Assembly: GCA_947304585.1 (NCBI GenBank)
Contig: CAMZBI010000010.1
Location: forward strand, 1-64,000
DNA from: an uncultured Clostridia bacterium
Lineage (GTDB): Bacteria > Bacillota > Clostridia > UBA1212
Length of the DNA: 64,000 nucleotides
Direction: 5' to 3'
Both the position numbers and the translations under genes were made by a program. The notes below the pieces were generated by a model. The model made no database searches. It was given only the letters and a program-made list of their open reading frames with translations, and was not told the DNA's origin. Positions 62,826-64,000 of the stretch are shown here, one piece after another (the first letter of the stretch is position 1; each line of letters begins with the position of its first letter).

Positions 62826-63716
62826 ATGAATAAATATATCGGTTTCGGCGAAGCAGTGAAAGAGACTGTCAGGATACTTCGCCTCCACTTCCCGAAAGTA
62901 ATAGCGCTGATTCTTCTCATCATGCTGCCTTTGTCTGTGATCTATGGCATTATTGGCGAGGTTGCGCTGTCAAACGGTGAGATAGAGCAGATATATGAGC
63001 TTGCGGCAGATCCTGAAACGGAGAGCAGCGTGCTTTCCGCGGCTATCAACCAGGCGATGCCCTCGATACTGCCGGTTCTTCTCATGGAGATGATCGTGGC
63101 GCTTCTTTCGCTGGCTTTTCCGGTTGCTCTGGTGAGGCTGACCCTTGACGAGGGCCGGCACGGAGCCCTGACGCTAAATTATTCCGTTGGCGATATATAC
63201 GTTGTCAACGTGGAACCCAACGAAGTCCATGACGTGGGAAGTGCCGCGTTTTATTTTGGCAATGCCCTTAGACTGATGCCCCGCGTAGCTCTTTGTGCTC
63301 TGTGCGGTGGGATAATAGTCATGGCGGGGTTTATGCTGATGGTGGTTCCCGGGTTTATAGCGCTGATAGTTGCGGGCGTCAGCATTTTTTACGTGGCCCT
63401 GACAGGCAGTACCGCTTTCCGGGGATTTTTCGGGGCAGGGCGGATGATCCTGAAGAGGCCTGTGATCCTCGGTGCTTTTCTGGCGGGCACCGGCGTCTCT
63501 TTTTTCACCTCGGTGCTCCTCGGAAGTCTTTTAAGTCTTATTCCTTCACCGGAGGGCTGGACCACAGTTTTTTCCGCGGGAATTACAGCTGTCGGCACTT
63601 GCCTGAGCTCTGTTGTCACCGCTTTTTCGACAATTCTGGTGACCTGCCTCATGGTGAACACCCTTGACGTCAACGGGTTCAAGTACGACGAAAACGGTTT
63701 CCTTGTCGGGCAGTGA
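62826..63716 (+). CDS. Polytopic membrane protein, glycerophosphodiesterase-membrane-domain-like
   Basis: The 296-residue protein has about six long hydrophobic segments. An N-terminal amphipathic helix (FGEAVKETVRILRLHFPKV) resembles UPF0259/YciC or GDPD-membrane-domain proteins, whose function is obscure. The start ATG is part of the octamer CGCCAATG (62821-62828) and has no clear Shine-Dalgarno site. It probably forms an operon with the preceding membrane protein. Confidence 0.65.
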   Translation: MNKYIGFGEAVKETVRILRLHFPKVIALILLIMLPLSVIYGIIGEVALSNGEIEQIYELAADPETESSVLSAAINQAMPSILPVLLMEMIVALLSLAFPVALVRLTLDEGRHGALTLNYSVGDIYVVNVEPNEVHDVGSAAFYFGNALRLMPRVALCALCGGIIVMAGFMLMVVPGFIALIVAGVSIFYVALTGSTAFRGFFGAGRMILKRPVILGAFLAGTGVSFFTSVLLGSLLSLIPSPEGWTTVFSAGITAVGTCLSSVVTAFSTILVTCLMVNTLDVNGFKYDENGFLVGQ

Positions 63717-63778
63717 ACTTTATATCAAGCCGAATAATGCGGTGTTTGCCACTATCTATAATTAAGGAAGAATGAGAA

Positions 63779-64000
63779 ATGAATTATTATGATTGCTATC
63801 TGTCGTATTCTCGCTTTGACAGAGATTTGGCATTGCAACTTGCTCTTTATTTAAAGGGACGTGGAGTTATTGCCCGGCTTGATGAAGACATCACGTATGG
63901 CGAAGACCTAAAAGAGTCAATAGAGAGAAAAATACGTGAAAGTGACTTCATGATTGTTCTTCTAACTCACAAAAGTATTACCTCGTATTCATTGTCTCTT
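63779..64000 (+). CDS. TIR-domain protein, truncated by the window edge
   Basis: The frame runs from ATG 63779 off the right edge with no stop (74 residues visible). It encodes a TIR domain: YDCYLSYSRFDRDLALQLA at the start, then YGEDLKESIERKIRESDFMI. AAGGAAG precedes the ATG. The reading frame is visibly richer in A+T (TTA, ATT, AAA codons) than its neighbours, a sign of recent acquisition. C-terminal domains are unknown, so defence or signalling roles remain open. Confidence 0.8.
   Translation, partial: MNYYDCYLSYSRFDRDLALQLALYLKGRGVIARLDEDITYGEDLKESIERKIRESDFMIVLLTHKSITSYSLSL

Noticed and set aside
63757..63762. TATAAT box as promoter of the edge TIR gene
   Set aside because: It lies only about 17 bp before the ATG and abuts the ribosome site, leaving no room for a leader; no -35 box at suitable spacing was seen.

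Overview
The window looks like chromosome of a strictly anaerobic Gram-positive bacterium of the class Clostridia (Bacillota), probably a gut or rumen commensal. This is inferred from four things. The core block def-fmt-rlmN-PP2C-prkC-rsgA-rpe is the Bacillota arrangement. A superoxide reductase and a rubrerythrin sit side by side, as in obligate anaerobes. There are many secreted lipoproteins and Thr-Pro-rich cell-surface stalks. TTG start codons preceded by Shine-Dalgarno sequences are common. By eye, G+C is around or slightly above one half. I cannot name a genus.

Layout. 0.1-4.4 kb (minus): a GH2 beta-mannosidase-like enzyme and a surface NlpC/P60-like protein behind one promoter with an operator-like palindrome. 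4.5-6.5 kb: a Y-family polymerase and a YolD-like partner separated by a dispersed repeat. 6.7-15.8 kb: GH36, a SanA/YdcF-like protein, an alkaline phosphatase lipoprotein, an FTR-catalytic-subunit-like protein with thioredoxin, and an FtsX-type ABC exporter. 16.0-19.6 kb: a heterodimeric ABC exporter. 19.8-28.4 kb: a lipoprotein, rfbA, then a tightly coupled phosphodiester glycosidase/MFS/GH2 operon and another lipoprotein. 28.7-30.5 kb: a repeat-containing YAGPEYF protein followed 11 bp later by a radical SAM/SPASM enzyme, the best candidate here for an undescribed peptide-modification system. 30.5-36.6 kb: a GH123-like lipoprotein, a TSCPD protein, desulfoferrodoxin, rubrerythrin, a C26 peptidase and a DMT transporter. 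37.0-49.8 kb: tRNA-Lys, hisS, and a housekeeping block from def to rqcH. 49.9-53.7 kb: GH20, GH29 fucosidase and a PfkB kinase. 53.8-58.8 kb (minus): a run of small accessory genes. 58.9-61.4 kb (minus): tRNA-Leu, a GK-like/TIR protein and galK. 61.6-64 kb: a CarD-like regulator, two membrane proteins and the start of a TIR-domain gene cut by the window edge.

How they work together. GH2, GH36, GH20, GH29 and GH123-like enzymes, with GalK, a PfkB sugar kinase and an MFS sugar transporter, point to use of galactose-, fucose- and hexosamine-bearing glycans such as host mucin. FTR/thioredoxin, superoxide reductase and rubrerythrin form a redox-defence set. PrkC and its phosphatase couple cell-wall sensing to the translation-quality genes around them.

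Two signals at DNA level cut across genes. The octamer CATTGGCG/CGCCAATG occurs about 33 times by manual count, where about 2 would be expected. A family of dispersed repeats built from AGTTAAGAGTGAAG-like units and small GC-rich hairpins sits at gene boundaries. No CRISPR array, insertion sequence, rRNA or phage module was seen.
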